64,000 bases of DNA from Cupriavidus yeoncheonensis (GCF_905397275.1 NZ_CAJPUY010000007.1:124001-188000); one strand, 5' to 3'; positions 53,567 through 63,432 are shown, counted from the stretch's first letter. Notes: generated by a model from the letters alone, not told the origin. Numbers and translations are program-made.

Positions 53567-54209
53567 AATGTTTGACCTGTTCCTCACGTCGTTCAACGAA
53601 ACGCTGCTGATGGTGGCGATCTCGGGCGTGGTCGGCTCGCTGCTGGGCGTACCGCTGGGGGTGCTGCTGCACCTGACCAATCGTGGTGGGGTGCTGTCGC
53701 ATCCGCTGTTCAACCGCACCATCGGCGTGGTCGTCAATGCGGTGCGTTCGATCCCGTTCATCATCCTGCTGGTGGTGGTGATCCCGTTCACGCGCTTTAT
53801 CGTGGGTTCGTCGATCGGTACGACCGCGGCCATCGTCCCGCTGACCATCGCGGCGATCCCGTTCATTGCGCGCCTGGTGGAAAGCGCGCTGCGCGAGGTC
53901 GACAAGGGCCTGGTCGAGGCGGCGCAGTCGATGGGCGCCACCACCGGCCAGATCGTCTGGAAGGTGCTGCTGCCCGAGGCGATGCCTGGCATCGTGGCCG
54001 GCCTGACCATCACCTTCGTGAGCCTGGTCGGCTATTCGGCCATGGCGGGCGCGATTGGCGGTGGCGGCCTTGGCGACCTTGGCATCCGCTATGGCTATCA
54101 GCGCTACATCACCGAGGTGATGGTCGCCGTGGTCGTGATCCTGATCATCTTCGTGCAGGCCGTCCAGAGCTTTGGCGACTGGCTGGTCCGGCGCATCAGC
54201 CATCGCTGA
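53556..54209 (+). CDS. metI: D,L-methionine ABC transporter, permease
   Basis: A 217-residue inner-membrane permease with five predicted segments (for example [20 protein letters not shown] and [16 protein letters not shown]). The EAA motif that docks to MetN is seen at [20 protein letters not shown]. It starts 11 bp inside the end of metN (translational coupling) and is 83 bp upstream of metQ. Length matches MetI. Confidence 0.94.
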   Translation: MLSEMFDLFLTSFNETLLMVAISGVVGSLLGVPLGVLLHLTNRGGVLSHPLFNRTIGVVVNAVRSIPFIILLVVVIPFTRFIVGSSIGTTAAIVPLTIAAIPFIARLVESALREVDKGLVEAAQSMGATTGQIVWKVLLPEAMPGIVAGLTITFVSLVGYSAMAGAIGGGGLGDLGIRYGYQRYITEVMVAVVVILIIFVQAVQSFGDWLVRRISHR

Positions 54210-54292
54210 TCCTGGCGGACTGCGGTTCACCGACAACCAACCAGGCTGATCGCACATGCGGCCAGCCGGCTACTAGAGAAAGAAGGCAAGAC

Positions 54293-55102
54293 ATGCAACG
54301 TCGCAACCTGCTGCAATGGATTCTCGGCGCCGCGCTCGGCGCTACGCTGGCCACTGGCGCAATGGCCCAGGGAATGGCCCAGGACAAGCCGATCAAGATC
54401 GGCGTCACCGGCGGCCCGCACGCGCAGATCATGGAGCAGGTCAAGAAGGTCGCGGCCAGGGAAGGCCTGAACATCCAGGTGGTGGAGTTCAGCGACTACG
54501 TGCAGCCCAACGCCGCGCTGGCCGCCGGCGACCTGGATGCCAACAGCTACCAGCACCTGCCGTACCTGGAAGCCCAGATGAAGGACCGGGGCTACAAGTT
54601 CGCGCATATCGCCTTCACGGTCACGTTCCCGATGGGCGTGTATTCCAAGAAAATCAAGTCACTGGACCAGCTCAAGCCCGGCGCGCGCGTCGGCGTGCCG
54701 AACGATCCGACCAACGGCGGCCGCGGCCTGCTGCTGCTGCAGACCAAGGGTCTGATCAAGCTCAAGCCGAATGCCGGCCTGAAGGCGACGCCGCTGGATA
54801 TCGTCGAGAACCCGAAGAAGCTCCGCATCGTCGAGTTGGACGCCGCGCAACTGCCGCGCTCGCTCGATGACCTGGATGCTGCGGCGATCAACGGCAACTA
54901 TGCTGAATCGGCGGGTTTGTCGCCCACACGTGACGCAATCGCCATGGAAGGCCCGAAGGGCCCCTATGCGAACCTGATCGCGATCCGCGAAGCCGACAAG
55001 AACAAGCCATGGGTCGCCAAGCTGGTAAAGGCCTACCAGTCGCCGGAAATCAAGCAATACATCACTTCCACCTTCAAGGATTCGGTGATTACTGCCTGGT
55101 AA
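54293..55102 (+). CDS. metQ: D,L-methionine ABC transporter, substrate-binding protein (NlpA/MetQ family)
   Basis: A 269-residue periplasmic protein. GAAAGAAGG lies before ATG 54293. The signal region MQRRNLLQWILGAALGATLA is followed by a cleavage site near AMAQG, without the lipobox cysteine found in many MetQ lipoproteins. This form is therefore probably soluble in the periplasm. Family motifs: IKIGVTGGPHAQIMEQVKKV, DYVQPNAALAAGDLDANSYQ and PNDPTNGGRGLLLLQ, including the residues that hold methionine. It completes the metNIQ operon. Confidence 0.94.
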   Translation: MQRRNLLQWILGAALGATLATGAMAQGMAQDKPIKIGVTGGPHAQIMEQVKKVAAREGLNIQVVEFSDYVQPNAALAAGDLDANSYQHLPYLEAQMKDRGYKFAHIAFTVTFPMGVYSKKIKSLDQLKPGARVGVPNDPTNGGRGLLLLQTKGLIKLKPNAGLKATPLDIVENPKKLRIVELDAAQLPRSLDDLDAAAINGNYAESAGLSPTRDAIAMEGPKGPYANLIAIREADKNKPWVAKLVKAYQSPEIKQYITSTFKDSVITAW

Positions 55103-55309
55103 GTCGAGGATTTCATCCAAATCGACGATGTGCGTGCCGCTTGGGTGGCGGCACAATCACCAAAGCGCAAGAAGCCTGCCGGGCTATTCCCGGCATAATT
55201 TTGTCTATAAAATAGTACGATCGTTCGAAAAATATGAGAGCTGCCAACCCGGTGGTTATAATGACGAGCGGACAAATTTCTGACTATCAGCTATCAGTGG
55301 AGTGAGCGC

Positions 55310-56059
55310 ATGAAAGTACTCGTCGCAGTCAAGCGGGTGGTGGATTACAACGTGAAGGTGCGGGTCAAGGCCGACGGCACCGGCGTGGATCTGGCCAACG
55401 TCAAGATGAGCATGAACCCGTTCGACGAAATCGCCGTCGAAGAAGCCGTCCGCCTGAAGGAAGCGGGTGTGGTCACCGAAGTCATCGCCGTGTCGTGCGG
55501 CGTGACGCAGTGCCAGGAAACCCTGCGCACCGCCATGGCCATCGGTGCCGACCGCGGCATCCTGGTGGAATCGAACGAAGACCTGCAGCCGCTGGCCGTG
55601 GCCAAGCTGCTCAAGGCCCTGATCGACAAGGAGCAGCCGCAACTGGTGATCCTGGGCAAGCAGGCCATCGACGACGACTCGAACCAGACCGGCCAGATGG
55701 TGGCCGCACTGGCCGGCCTGCCGCAGGCGACCTTCGCCTCGAAGGTGGTCGTGGCTGACGGCAAGGCGTCGGTGACCCGTGAAGTGGATGGCGGCCTGGA
55801 AACCCTGTCGCTGAAGTTGCCGGCCGTGGTGACGACCGACCTGCGCCTGAACGAGCCGCGCTACGTCACGCTGCCGAACATCATGAAGGCCAAGAAGAAG
55901 CAGCTCGATATCGTCAAGCCGGAAGACCTCGGCGTGGACGTCAAGCCGCGCCTGTCGACCGTGAAGGTGGTCGAGCCTGCCAAGCGCAGCGCGGGTGTGA
56001 TGGTGCCGGACGTCGCGACGCTGGTGCAGAAGCTGAAAAACGAAGCCAAAGTTATCTGA
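55310..56059 (+). CDS. etfB: electron transfer flavoprotein subunit beta
   Basis: A 249-residue small subunit of ETF, the soluble flavoprotein that takes electrons from acyl-CoA dehydrogenases to the ETF:quinone oxidoreductase. It begins [20 protein letters not shown] and has the AMP-binding region [20 protein letters not shown] and the signature [20 protein letters not shown], followed by [13 protein letters not shown] near the dehydrogenase recognition loop. It is directly followed by etfA (17 bp) and then by an acyl-CoA dehydrogenase gene, a functional unit for beta-oxidation. Confidence 0.96.
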   Translation: MKVLVAVKRVVDYNVKVRVKADGTGVDLANVKMSMNPFDEIAVEEAVRLKEAGVVTEVIAVSCGVTQCQETLRTAMAIGADRGILVESNEDLQPLAVAKLLKALIDKEQPQLVILGKQAIDDDSNQTGQMVAALAGLPQATFASKVVVADGKASVTREVDGGLETLSLKLPAVVTTDLRLNEPRYVTLPNIMKAKKKQLDIVKPEDLGVDVKPRLSTVKVVEPAKRSAGVMVPDVATLVQKLKNEAKVI

Positions 56060-56076
56060 GCGCGGGGAGATACGAC

Positions 56077-57012
56077 ATGACTGCACTCGTCATTGCTGAA
56101 CACGACAATCAATCGATCAAGGCCGCCACGCTGAACACCGTGACGGCAGCTGCCCAATGCGGCGGCGATGTCCACGTGCTGGTGGCTGGCGCCAACGCCG
56201 CCGCTGCCGCCGCTGCCGCCGCGAAGATCGCCGGCGTGTCGAAGGTGCTGCTGGCTGACGCCGCCTATTTCGGCGACGGCCTGGCCGAGAACATCGCCGA
56301 GCAGGCGCTGGCCATCGCCAACGACTACAGCCACATCCTGGCCCCGGCCACCCCGTACGGCAAGAACATCCTGCCGCGCGTGGCCGCCAAGCTGGACGTG
56401 GCCCAGATCTCGGAAATCTCCAAGGTTGATGCCCCGGACACGTTCGAGCGTCCGATCTACGCCGGCAACGCCATCGCAACCGTGAAGTCCTCGGACAAGA
56501 TCAAGGTCATCACCGTGCGTGGCACCGCGTTTGATGCGGCCGCCGCCGAAGGTGGTTCGGCCGCTGTGGAAAACCTGCCGGCCGTGGCCGACGCAGGCGT
56601 GTCGCAGTTCGTTTCGCGCGAAGTGGCCAAGAACGACCGTCCGGAACTGACCGCAGCCAAGGTCATCGTCTCGGGTGGCCGTGGCGTGGGCTCGGGCGAG
56701 AACTACACCAAGGTGCTGACCCCACTGGCCGACAAGCTGGGCGCCGCGCTGGGCGCATCGCGCGCGGCCGTGGACGCAGGCTTTGTGCCGAACGACTACC
56801 AGGTCGGCCAGACCGGCAAGATCGTCGCGCCGCAGCTGTACATCGCCGTCGGTATCTCGGGCGCGATCCAGCACCTGGCCGGCATGAAGGACTCCAAGGT
56901 GATCGTCGCGATCAACAAGGACGCCGAAGCCCCGATCTTCTCGGTGGCCGACTACGGCCTGGTTGGTGACCTGAACACCGTGGTGCCGGAGCTGGTCGCC
57001 GCACTGGGCTGA
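56077..57012 (+). CDS. etfA: electron transfer flavoprotein subunit alpha
   Basis: A 311-residue large subunit of ETF. N-terminal [20 protein letters not shown] is the alpha/beta domain. The C-terminal FAD-binding domain carries [40 protein letters not shown] and [16 protein letters not shown], the classic FAD motif of EtfA. GGGGAG precedes the ATG. A terminator-like hairpin follows the stop, so the next dehydrogenase has partial independence. Confidence 0.96.
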   Translation: MTALVIAEHDNQSIKAATLNTVTAAAQCGGDVHVLVAGANAAAAAAAAAKIAGVSKVLLADAAYFGDGLAENIAEQALAIANDYSHILAPATPYGKNILPRVAAKLDVAQISEISKVDAPDTFERPIYAGNAIATVKSSDKIKVITVRGTAFDAAAAEGGSAAVENLPAVADAGVSQFVSREVAKNDRPELTAAKVIVSGGRGVGSGENYTKVLTPLADKLGAALGASRAAVDAGFVPNDYQVGQTGKIVAPQLYIAVGISGAIQHLAGMKDSKVIVAINKDAEAPIFSVADYGLVGDLNTVVPELVAALG

Positions 57013-57057
57013 TGCATCGCCGGCCGCCCCGCGGCCGGTCGTGCAGAGATGCTGCAT

Positions 57058-57092
57058 AAGCCGTTCCGGGCCCGTCCCGCGAACGGCTTTTT
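57058..57092 (+). terminator. Rho-independent terminator after etfA
   Basis: AGCCGTTC and GAACGGCTT form an 8-9 bp stem around a GC loop, with a T-run ending near 57092. It precedes the acyl-CoA dehydrogenase start by about 20 bp, so read-through or a separate promoter serves that gene. A further GC-rich hairpin lies at 57018-57039. Confidence 0.75.
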
Positions 57093-57113
57093 CATACACG
57101 TTTGGAGACATCG

Positions 57114-58898
57114 ATGACCTACCGCGCACCGCTCAAGGACATGCTGTTCGTGATGAACGAGCTGGCGGGGCTGGAAGCCGTTAGCCAGTTGCCGGGCTTT
57201 GAGGAGGCCACGCCGGAAACAGCTCAGGCTGTGCTGGAAGAGGCGGCCAAGTTCAACGAACAGGTGGTAGCGCCGCTGAACCGCGCAGGCGATCTAGAGC
57301 CGAGCAGCTGGAAAGACGGCGTGGTCACCACCACCCCGGGCTTCAAGGATGCGTTCCGCCAGTTCGCCGAGGGCGGCTGGCAAGGCGTGCAGCATCCGCA
57401 GGAATTCGAGGGCCAGGGCCTGCCCAAGCTGATTGGCACGGCCTGCAATGAAATGCTCAACAGCGCGAACCTGTCGTTCTCGCTGTGCCCGCTGCTGACT
57501 GACGGCGCGATCGAGGCGCTGCTGACGGCCGGATCCGAAGCGCAGAAGGCGACTTTCCTGCCCAAGCTGATCTCCGGCGCATGGACCGGCACCATGAACC
57601 TGACCGAGCCGCAGGCTGGTTCGGACCTGGCCGCGGTGCGCACGCGCGCCGAGCCGCAGGGCGATGGCACTTACAAGGTTTTCGGCACCAAGATCTTCAT
57701 CACCTACGGCGAGCACGACATGGCGGACAACATTGTCCACCTGGTGCTGGCGCGCACGCCGAATGCGCCGGAAGGCGTGAAGGGCATCTCGCTCTTCATC
57801 GTGCCGAAGTTCCTGGTCAACGCGGACGGTTCAAACGGCGCGCGCAATGACGTGCATTGCGTGTCGATCGAACACAAGCTGGGCATCAAGGCCAGCCCCA
57901 CCGCGGTGCTGCAGTTCGGCGACCACGGCGGTGCCATCGGCACGCTGGTGGGCGAAGAGAACCGCGGCCTCGAGTACATGTTCATCATGATGAACTCGGC
58001 ACGATTCGCGGTGGGCATGCAGGGCATTGCCATTTCCGAGCGCGCCTACCAGCAGGCTGTGGGCTATGCGCGCGAGCGTGTGCAGAGCCGCCCGGTCGAC
58101 GGTTCGGCGCGCGAGGCGGTGACGATCATCCACCACCCGGACGTCAAGCGCATGCTGATGACCATGCGCAGCCTGATCGAAGGCGCACGTTCCGTGGCGT
58201 ACGTGGCCGCGGCCTTCAACGATGCCGCGCACAACCATCCGGACGAGGCCGTGCGCAAGCAGAACCAGGCCGTCTACGAGTTCCTGGTGCCAATCGTGAA
58301 GGGCTGGAGCACGGAACTGTCGATCGATGTGACGAGCCTTGGCGTGCAGGTGCACGGCGGCATGGGCTTCATCGAGGAAACCGGTGCGGCCCAGCATTAC
58401 CGCGATTCGCGCATCCTGGCGATCTACGAGGGCACCACGGCCATCCAGGCGAACGATCTTGTTGGCCGCAAGACGGTGCGTGACGGTGGCGCGGTGGCGC
58501 GTGCCCTCTGCGCCAGCATCGCGGAAACCGAAGCCGCCCTGGGCAAGCACGGCGGTGCAGCATTTACGGCGGTGCAGGCGCAACTGGCCAAGGGTCGTGC
58601 GGCGCTGGAGGCCGTGGTCGAATTCGTCGTCGCCAATACCAAGTCGGACCCGAACGCCGTGTTCGCCGGCAGCGTGCCTTACCTGAAGTTGTGCGGCATC
58701 GTGTTCTCGGGCTGGCAGCTTGGCCGTGCGATGCTGGCTGCGGATGCAAAGCGTGCGGAAGATCCGGGCTTCCATGATGCCAAGATCGCTACGGCGCATT
58801 TCTTCGCCGAGCATGTCTTGTCGCAGGCTTCGGGGCTGCGCGATGCCGTCGTCGCGGGCTCCGCGCCGGTGAATGCGGTCGCGCCGGAACAGTTCTGA
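57114..58898 (+). CDS. large acyl-CoA dehydrogenase with C-terminal domain (DmdC-like)
   Basis: A 594-residue FAD enzyme that oxidises an acyl-CoA and passes electrons to ETF. ATG 57114 (MTYRAPLKDMLFVMNELAGL) is the true start, preceded by GGAGAC; the frame also contains an in-frame TTG at 57102. Motifs: MNLTEPQAGSDLAAVRTRAE (FAD/substrate), GIKASPTAVLQFGDHGGAIG, and the catalytic-region IYEGTTAIQANDLVGRKTVR. A further helical C-terminal domain is present, as in the large dehydrogenases of the DmdC type. Its position right after etfBA suggests co-function. Chain-length preference cannot be read from sequence. A terminator follows the stop. Confidence 0.92.
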   Translation: MTYRAPLKDMLFVMNELAGLEAVSQLPGFEEATPETAQAVLEEAAKFNEQVVAPLNRAGDLEPSSWKDGVVTTTPGFKDAFRQFAEGGWQGVQHPQEFEGQGLPKLIGTACNEMLNSANLSFSLCPLLTDGAIEALLTAGSEAQKATFLPKLISGAWTGTMNLTEPQAGSDLAAVRTRAEPQGDGTYKVFGTKIFITYGEHDMADNIVHLVLARTPNAPEGVKGISLFIVPKFLVNADGSNGARNDVHCVSIEHKLGIKASPTAVLQFGDHGGAIGTLVGEENRGLEYMFIMMNSARFAVGMQGIAISERAYQQAVGYARERVQSRPVDGSAREAVTIIHHPDVKRMLMTMRSLIEGARSVAYVAAAFNDAAHNHPDEAVRKQNQAVYEFLVPIVKGWSTELSIDVTSLGVQVHGGMGFIEETGAAQHYRDSRILAIYEGTTAIQANDLVGRKTVRDGGAVARALCASIAETEAALGKHGGAAFTAVQAQLAKGRAALEAVVEFVVANTKSDPNAVFAGSVPYLKLCGIVFSGWQLGRAMLAADAKRAEDPGFHDAKIATAHFFAEHVLSQASGLRDAVVAGSAPVNAVAPEQF

Positions 58899-58920
58899 TC
58901 TGGCAGAGACCGGCCAATAA

Positions 58921-58951
58921 AGAAGGGCGGCCCCTCGGGGCCGCCCTTTTT
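58921..58951 (+). terminator. Rho-independent terminator after the acyl-CoA dehydrogenase
   Basis: GGGCGGCCCC and GGGGCCGCCC form a 10-bp perfect stem with a 2-nt loop, followed by TTTTT. It separates this gene from the convergent dadA. Confidence 0.85.
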
Positions 58952-58976
58952 GCTTGTGGTCGCTGCAATCGTCCGG

Positions 58977-60281
58977 TCAGGCCACCGCGGGGCGCGGTAC
59001 GCCGTGCGTGCGCGCGGGTTTCAGATAGCGTGCCACCGAAAGGTCGTCGGCGCGGATCGCGGGCGACTTGCCCGATACCAGGTCCGACAGCAGCTTGCCG
59101 GAGCCGCAGGCCATGGTCCAGCCAAGCGTGCCGTGGCCTGTGTTGAGCCACAGGCCGCGTACCTGCGTCGGACCGACGATCGGCGTGCCGTCCGGCGTCA
59201 TCGGGCGCAGGCCGGTCCAGAAGGTCGCCTGGCTGACATCGCCGGCACCCGGGAAGAGGTCGGTCACTACGTGCTCCAGGGTGCGGCGCTTGGCCGGGTC
59301 GAGCGAACGGTCATAGCCGACGATCTGTGCCATGCCGCCGACGCGGATGCGATCCTCGAAACGCGTGATCGCGACCTTGTAGGTTTCATCCAGCACGGTC
59401 GACACGGGGCTGCGCGCGGCGTCGGTCATCGGCACCGTGATCGAGAAGCCCTTGAGCGGATAGACCGGCAGGTTCGACATGCCGTGCAGGAACGGCTTGA
59501 CGAGCTGCGCCGACCAGCTGCCCAGCGCCACGACCACCAGATCGGCCGCCATCGGCTCGCCGTCCACCACGGCGCCAGTCACGGCGTCGCCCTGGGTCAT
59601 CAGGTTGTTGATCGAGCGGTTGTACAGGAACTTCACGCCCAGCGTCTCGGCCATGGCTGCCAGCCGTCCGGTAAACAGCTGGCAGTCCCCGGTTTCATCG
59701 TTGGGCAGGCGCAGGCCGCCGGTCAGCTTGTGGCTGACGGCGGCCAGCGCCGGTTCGCTCGCGGCGAGTTCTTCGCGCGAAAGCAACTGGTAGGGCACGC
59801 CGGCTTCGTCGAGTACGGCGATATCCTTGGCCGCGCCATCGAGTTGGTCCTGCGTGCGGAATACTTGCAGCGTGCCTTGCTGGCGGCCTTCATAGGCGAT
59901 ACCGGTCTGGGCGCGCAGGTCGCGAATGCAATCGCGGCTGTATTCGGCCAGCCGCACCATGCGTTCCTTGTTGACGGCATAGCGCTCGGCACTGCAGTTC
60001 TGCAGCATTTGCCACATCCACTGCAACTGGAACAGGGTGCCGTCCGGGCGAATGCTCAGCGGCGCATGTTCCTGGAACATCCACTTGATGGCCTTGAGCG
60101 GCACGCCCGGAGCGGCCCACGGTGACGCGTAGCCAGGCGAGATCTGCCCGGCGTTGGCAAAGCTGGTGCCGAGCGCAGGGCCAGCCTCGCGGTCGACAAC
60201 CGTCACTTCGTGACCGGCTTTGGCCAGATACCACGCACTGGTGACGCCGATGACGCCACTGCCAAGTACGAGAACGCGCAT
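58977..60281 (-). CDS. dadA: D-amino acid dehydrogenase, small subunit type
   Basis: A 434-residue FAD enzyme that oxidises D-amino acids (notably D-alanine) to keto acids, feeding electrons to the respiratory chain. N-terminal dinucleotide motif [20 protein letters not shown], then [20 protein letters not shown], the conserved [19 protein letters not shown] and the C-terminal [16 protein letters not shown] with [20 protein letters not shown]. It starts at ATG 60281 after AGGAG and is divergent from an Lrp-type regulator (110-bp gap), which probably controls it. A sister gene ends at the left edge of the window (1-270). The length matches DadA. Confidence 0.95.
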   Translation of the reverse strand: MRVLVLGSGVIGVTSAWYLAKAGHEVTVVDREAGPALGTSFANAGQISPGYASPWAAPGVPLKAIKWMFQEHAPLSIRPDGTLFQLQWMWQMLQNCSAERYAVNKERMVRLAEYSRDCIRDLRAQTGIAYEGRQQGTLQVFRTQDQLDGAAKDIAVLDEAGVPYQLLSREELAASEPALAAVSHKLTGGLRLPNDETGDCQLFTGRLAAMAETLGVKFLYNRSINNLMTQGDAVTGAVVDGEPMAADLVVVALGSWSAQLVKPFLHGMSNLPVYPLKGFSITVPMTDAARSPVSTVLDETYKVAITRFEDRIRVGGMAQIVGYDRSLDPAKRRTLEHVVTDLFPGAGDVSQATFWTGLRPMTPDGTPIVGPTQVRGLWLNTGHGTLGWTMACGSGKLLSDLVSGKSPAIRADDLSVARYLKPARTHGVPRPAVA

Positions 60282-60391
60282 GTTTCGGGGGCTCCTAACC
60301 AGGATGTCAGGGTATCAAAGGATATACCTCTATACTATTGAAACTAATCCAGTCATAGTTATCGAATTTCTCGGAAAAACAGGAATAAGTC
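60282..60391. promoter_or_regulatory. AT-rich divergent promoter region between dadA and its Lrp-type regulator
   Basis: These 110 bp are much richer in A and T than the flanks. TATACT (60331-60336) is a good -10 candidate for the plus-strand gene. The AT-rich run 60313-60365 resembles the loosely conserved sites bound by Lrp proteins. Autoregulation and dadA control from here are inferred from layout. Confidence 0.5.
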
Positions 60392-60895
60392 ATGAGAACG
60401 AGTCGCCAGCCCGTACGTGCCCTCGACCGGCTCGACCGCAAGATCCTGATGCTGCTGCAGGCGGACGGCCGGATGTCGATGAAGGACCTGGCCGAGGCGG
60501 TCGGGTTGACCATTACGCCGTGCATCGAGCGGGTCAAGCGCCTCGAGCGCGATGGTGTCATCATGGGTTACTACGCGCGGCTCAATCCGGCAATGCTCGG
60601 CAGCGCGCTGCTGGTGTTCGTCGAGATCTCGCTCGGCAACAAGTCGGGCAATATGTTCGAGCAGTTCCGCCGCGAAGTCCTGCGGATTCCGGAGGTGCTG
60701 GAGTGCCATCTGGTCTCCGGCGATTTCGATTACCTGATCAAGGCGCGCATCCGCGAGATCGGCGAATACCGGCGTCTGCTCGGCGATATCCTGCTGCAGC
60801 TGCCGGGCGCCGCGCAGTCGAAGAGCTATGTGGTGATGGAAGAGATCAAGGAGACGCTGGCCATTTCCGTGGAGGAGAAGGCGCAGCCAGCCTGA
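60392..60895 (+). CDS. Lrp/AsnC family transcriptional regulator (probable dadA regulator)
   Basis: A 167-residue regulator. N-terminal helix-turn-helix: LDRKILMLLQADGRMSMKDL and AEAVGLTITPCIERVKRLER. The C-terminal RAM ligand-binding domain follows (ECHLVSGDFDYLIKARIREI). Members of this group bind amino acids such as alanine or leucine and control neighbouring catabolic genes. Divergence from dadA suggests regulation of D-alanine catabolism. Ribosome site AGGA precedes ATG 60392. The radical SAM gene begins 2 bp after its stop, so the two share a transcript. Confidence 0.92.
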   Translation: MRTSRQPVRALDRLDRKILMLLQADGRMSMKDLAEAVGLTITPCIERVKRLERDGVIMGYYARLNPAMLGSALLVFVEISLGNKSGNMFEQFRREVLRIPEVLECHLVSGDFDYLIKARIREIGEYRRLLGDILLQLPGAAQSKSYVVMEEIKETLAISVEEKAQPA

Positions 60896-60897
60896 CG

Positions 60898-62169
60898 ATG
60901 AGACGTTCGCTGCCGGATTCCGCCCCCGATCCTCACGGTGCGCTGCGCCGCCAACGCGATGCCGCCGACGCCGATGACGCTGGCGCCGCGGCCGGCGTTC
61001 GTCCACCCGTGGCGCGCAAGGGGCGGGGCGCAGTCAGCAATATCCAGGGCCGCTACGAGCGGGACCAGCGCGAGCCGTTTGATGACGGCTGGGGAGCGGC
61101 CGGCCACGACGAAAGCGCAGGCGCCGGCGAGTCCGGCAACGCGGGCGATGAGGTGCGCAGGCCGGTCATTCCGATCGTCCCGGCCGACACCGGGCCGATT
61201 GCTCCGCTGCGCACCGAGGTCACCATCGAGCGGGCGCGCTCCATCCTCACGCGCAATGCGTCACCGGATATCCCCTTCGATGTTTCGCTGAATCCATACC
61301 GGGGCTGCGAACATGGCTGCATCTATTGCTTTGCAAGGCCCACGCACGCCTACCTGGACCTGTCGCCAGGACTCGATTTCGAAACCCGCCTGTATGCCAA
61401 GACCAATGCCGCCGAGCGGCTGCGCGAGGCGCTGAGCCGGCCGGCTTACCGTTGCGAGACGATCGCGCTCGGCGTCAATACCGATGCCTACCAGCCGATC
61501 GAGCGCGAGCATCGTGTGACGCGCGGCATCCTTGAAGTGCTAAGCGCCTGCGATCATCCGGTAGCGCTGATCACGAAGTCCTCGCTGATCGAGCGCGATA
61601 TCGACCTGCTGGCGCCCATGGCAGCCAAAGGGCTGGCCGTGGCGGCCGTCACGCTGACCACGCTGGATGCCGCCATCGCGCGAACCCTGGAGCCGCGCGC
61701 CGCAACGCCATCGCGCCGCCTGCGCACGATCCGCACCTTGTCGCAGGCAGGTATCCCGGTTGGCGTCAGTATTGCGCCGGTCATTCCGTTTATCACCGAG
61801 CCTGACCTGGAGCGCGTGCTGGAAGCCGCGCGCGAAGCCGGCGCCGTCTATGCCAACTACATCGTGCTGAGGCTGCCGTGGGAAGTGCGCCCGCTGTTCG
61901 AGGAGTGGCTGCAGGCCCATTTTCCGGACCGTGCCGAGCGGGTGATGAACCGCGTACGTGACATGCGCGAGGGCAAAGCCTATGACGCCAGCTTTGCCAA
62001 GCGCATGCGTGGAACAGGGGTGTGGGCCGATCTGATGCGCCAGCGCTTCTACAAGGCTGCAGACCGGCTGGGATACCGTTACAACCGATTCGAGCTCGAT
62101 ACTTCGCGATTCCGCGTGCCGCCCAGTTGGACAGCCGGTGCAGACGGCGCGCAGGGCACCTTGTTCTGA
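60898..62169 (+). CDS. PA0069-family radical SAM protein
   Basis: A 423-residue radical SAM enzyme. The first 90 residues are polar and probably disordered. The [4Fe-4S] cluster motif Cys-x-x-x-Cys-x-x-Cys is in RGCEHGCIYCFARP, preceded by FDVSLNPYRG. Conserved downstream segments: GVNTDAYQPIEREHRVTRGI and LITKSSLIERDIDLLAPMA. Members resemble spore photoproduct lyase and are called PA0069 in Pseudomonas; the reaction is unknown. The start ATG 60898 lies 2 bp after the Lrp gene stop; the frame's earlier starts are inside dadA and that gene. It is the distal gene of that transcript. Confidence 0.88.
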   Translation: MRRSLPDSAPDPHGALRRQRDAADADDAGAAAGVRPPVARKGRGAVSNIQGRYERDQREPFDDGWGAAGHDESAGAGESGNAGDEVRRPVIPIVPADTGPIAPLRTEVTIERARSILTRNASPDIPFDVSLNPYRGCEHGCIYCFARPTHAYLDLSPGLDFETRLYAKTNAAERLREALSRPAYRCETIALGVNTDAYQPIEREHRVTRGILEVLSACDHPVALITKSSLIERDIDLLAPMAAKGLAVAAVTLTTLDAAIARTLEPRAATPSRRLRTIRTLSQAGIPVGVSIAPVIPFITEPDLERVLEAAREAGAVYANYIVLRLPWEVRPLFEEWLQAHFPDRAERVMNRVRDMREGKAYDASFAKRMRGTGVWADLMRQRFYKAADRLGYRYNRFELDTSRFRVPPSWTAGADGAQGTLF

Positions 62170-62309
62170 GTGCCGGCGGCCGTTTCCTGATCGCGGATCA
62201 TGCTGCTTGCCAACTCCAGTGCGGCCCTGGCGCGGGCCGCAGGCAACCCCGAAGACAGCGCGAGCCTGACTGCGATGGCCGCCAGGCGTCCTTCTTCATA
62301 CGTAGGCAT
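62079..62309 (-). CDS. possible small protein overlapping the radical SAM gene in antisense
   Basis: 76 residues read from ATG 62309, with AAAGGAG 11 bases upstream on the minus strand. It begins MPTYEEGRLAAIAVRLALSS and is helix-prone in its first 45 residues (GLPAARARAALELASSMIRD). The last 91 bases lie opposite the 3' end of the radical SAM gene. The second half looks less protein-like, so it may be a real gene with a non-conserved end or a chance frame. Confidence 0.35.
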   Translation of the reverse strand: MPTYEEGRLAAIAVRLALSSGLPAARARAALELASSMIRDQETAAGTQNKVPCAPSAPAVQLGGTRNREVSSSNRL

Positions 62310-62505
62310 GTCGGTCTTGCTCCTTTGCACGGTCGGTGTCAGGGCCGGCAGGACGGATTGCCGCCGGAGGCCGGCGGTCTTTCCAGTATGGGCGATTTGC
62401 CCGGAAGAGAAACCAGTCATTGGCCAGGCTTTGCGTGCGGACAAATCGGGCGCGGAGCGGCCTCCGGCCGGCGCCGGTGCCGCTTGCGTTTCATGAAGCG
62501 AAGCT

Positions 62506-63408
62506 TCAGGCGCGGTCCCAGTACGGTGGGTTGCCGAAGCGCGCGGCAAAGAAGTCGACAAAGGCGTGCGTCTTGGCAGGAACCAGATGGCGACTGGGAT
62601 ACACGGCCCAGATGGAGACAGCCGGCAAGACCGGGTATTCATCCAGCACGGTCACCAGCTCGCCACTGCGCAGCAAGGCACCGACATCCCAGGTCGACTT
62701 GAGGGCGATGCCCATGCCCGCCACCAGCGCGTCGCGGATGACTTCGCCGTTGTCGACACGCAGATTGCCGTGCACGGTGATCGCGGATTCCCCGATAGGC
62801 GTATCAAAGCGCCAGGCGGACTGGTCGCCAAGGACCAGGCAGTTGTGGGCACGCAGGTCATCCGGGTGCCTGGGCGTTCCATGTGCGGCGAGATACGCCG
62901 GAGCGGCACAGATCACGCGCCGGCTTGGGGCCAGCGGACGGGCCACCAGCGACGAATCCGGCAGTGCCCCCATGCGCAGGGCAACGTCGATGCCGGCGTC
63001 GACGAGCGGCACGATCTGGTCGCTCAGGCGCAGGTCAAGGCGGATATATGGGTAGGCCCCGAGGAAAGCCGGGATCGCCGGCGAGACATGCTGCCGCCCG
63101 AACGACGCCGGCGCGGTGACGCGCAACAGGCCGTATGGTTGCTGCGCGCCCTTGCCGACCGACTGCTCCGCGGCCTCGGCCGTAGCGAGCAGGTGCTGCG
63201 CGTGTTCGAGAAAGCGCTCGCCGTCGGCGGTCAGCGACAACCGGCGAGTGGTCCGGTGCAACAGGCGGGTGCCAAGCTTCTGCTCAAGCCGGGCCACGCG
63301 CGCACTGGCGGTGGAGGTGGAGAGCTGCAGGTCGCGCGCGGCTGCCGACAGGTTGCCCAGCAGCGCCGCGCGCGCAAAGACGGCGACATCGAGCAGGTCG
63401 AAGTACAT
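62506..63408 (-). CDS. LysR family transcriptional regulator
   Basis: A 300-residue LysR protein. N-terminal winged helix-turn-helix: LDVAVFARAALLGNLSAAAR and LQLSTSTASARVARLEQKLG, then RLLHRTTRRLSLTADGERFL. The effector-binding domain follows (LLRVTAPASFGRQHVSPAIP), with the usual two-lobed layout of CrgA-like subgroups. The start ATG 63408 is the only plausible one. No clear target lies beside it on the divergent side: the next gene on that strand is the TM2 protein 24 bp upstream, so they may be linked. Effector and targets are unknown. Confidence 0.92.
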   Translation of the reverse strand: MYFDLLDVAVFARAALLGNLSAAARDLQLSTSTASARVARLEQKLGTRLLHRTTRRLSLTADGERFLEHAQHLLATAEAAEQSVGKGAQQPYGLLRVTAPASFGRQHVSPAIPAFLGAYPYIRLDLRLSDQIVPLVDAGIDVALRMGALPDSSLVARPLAPSRRVICAAPAYLAAHGTPRHPDDLRAHNCLVLGDQSAWRFDTPIGESAITVHGNLRVDNGEVIRDALVAGMGIALKSTWDVGALLRSGELVTVLDEYPVLPAVSIWAVYPSRHLVPAKTHAFVDFFAARFGNPPYWDRA

Positions 63409-63432
63409 GGCGGCCTGGCGCCGGCGGTCGGC

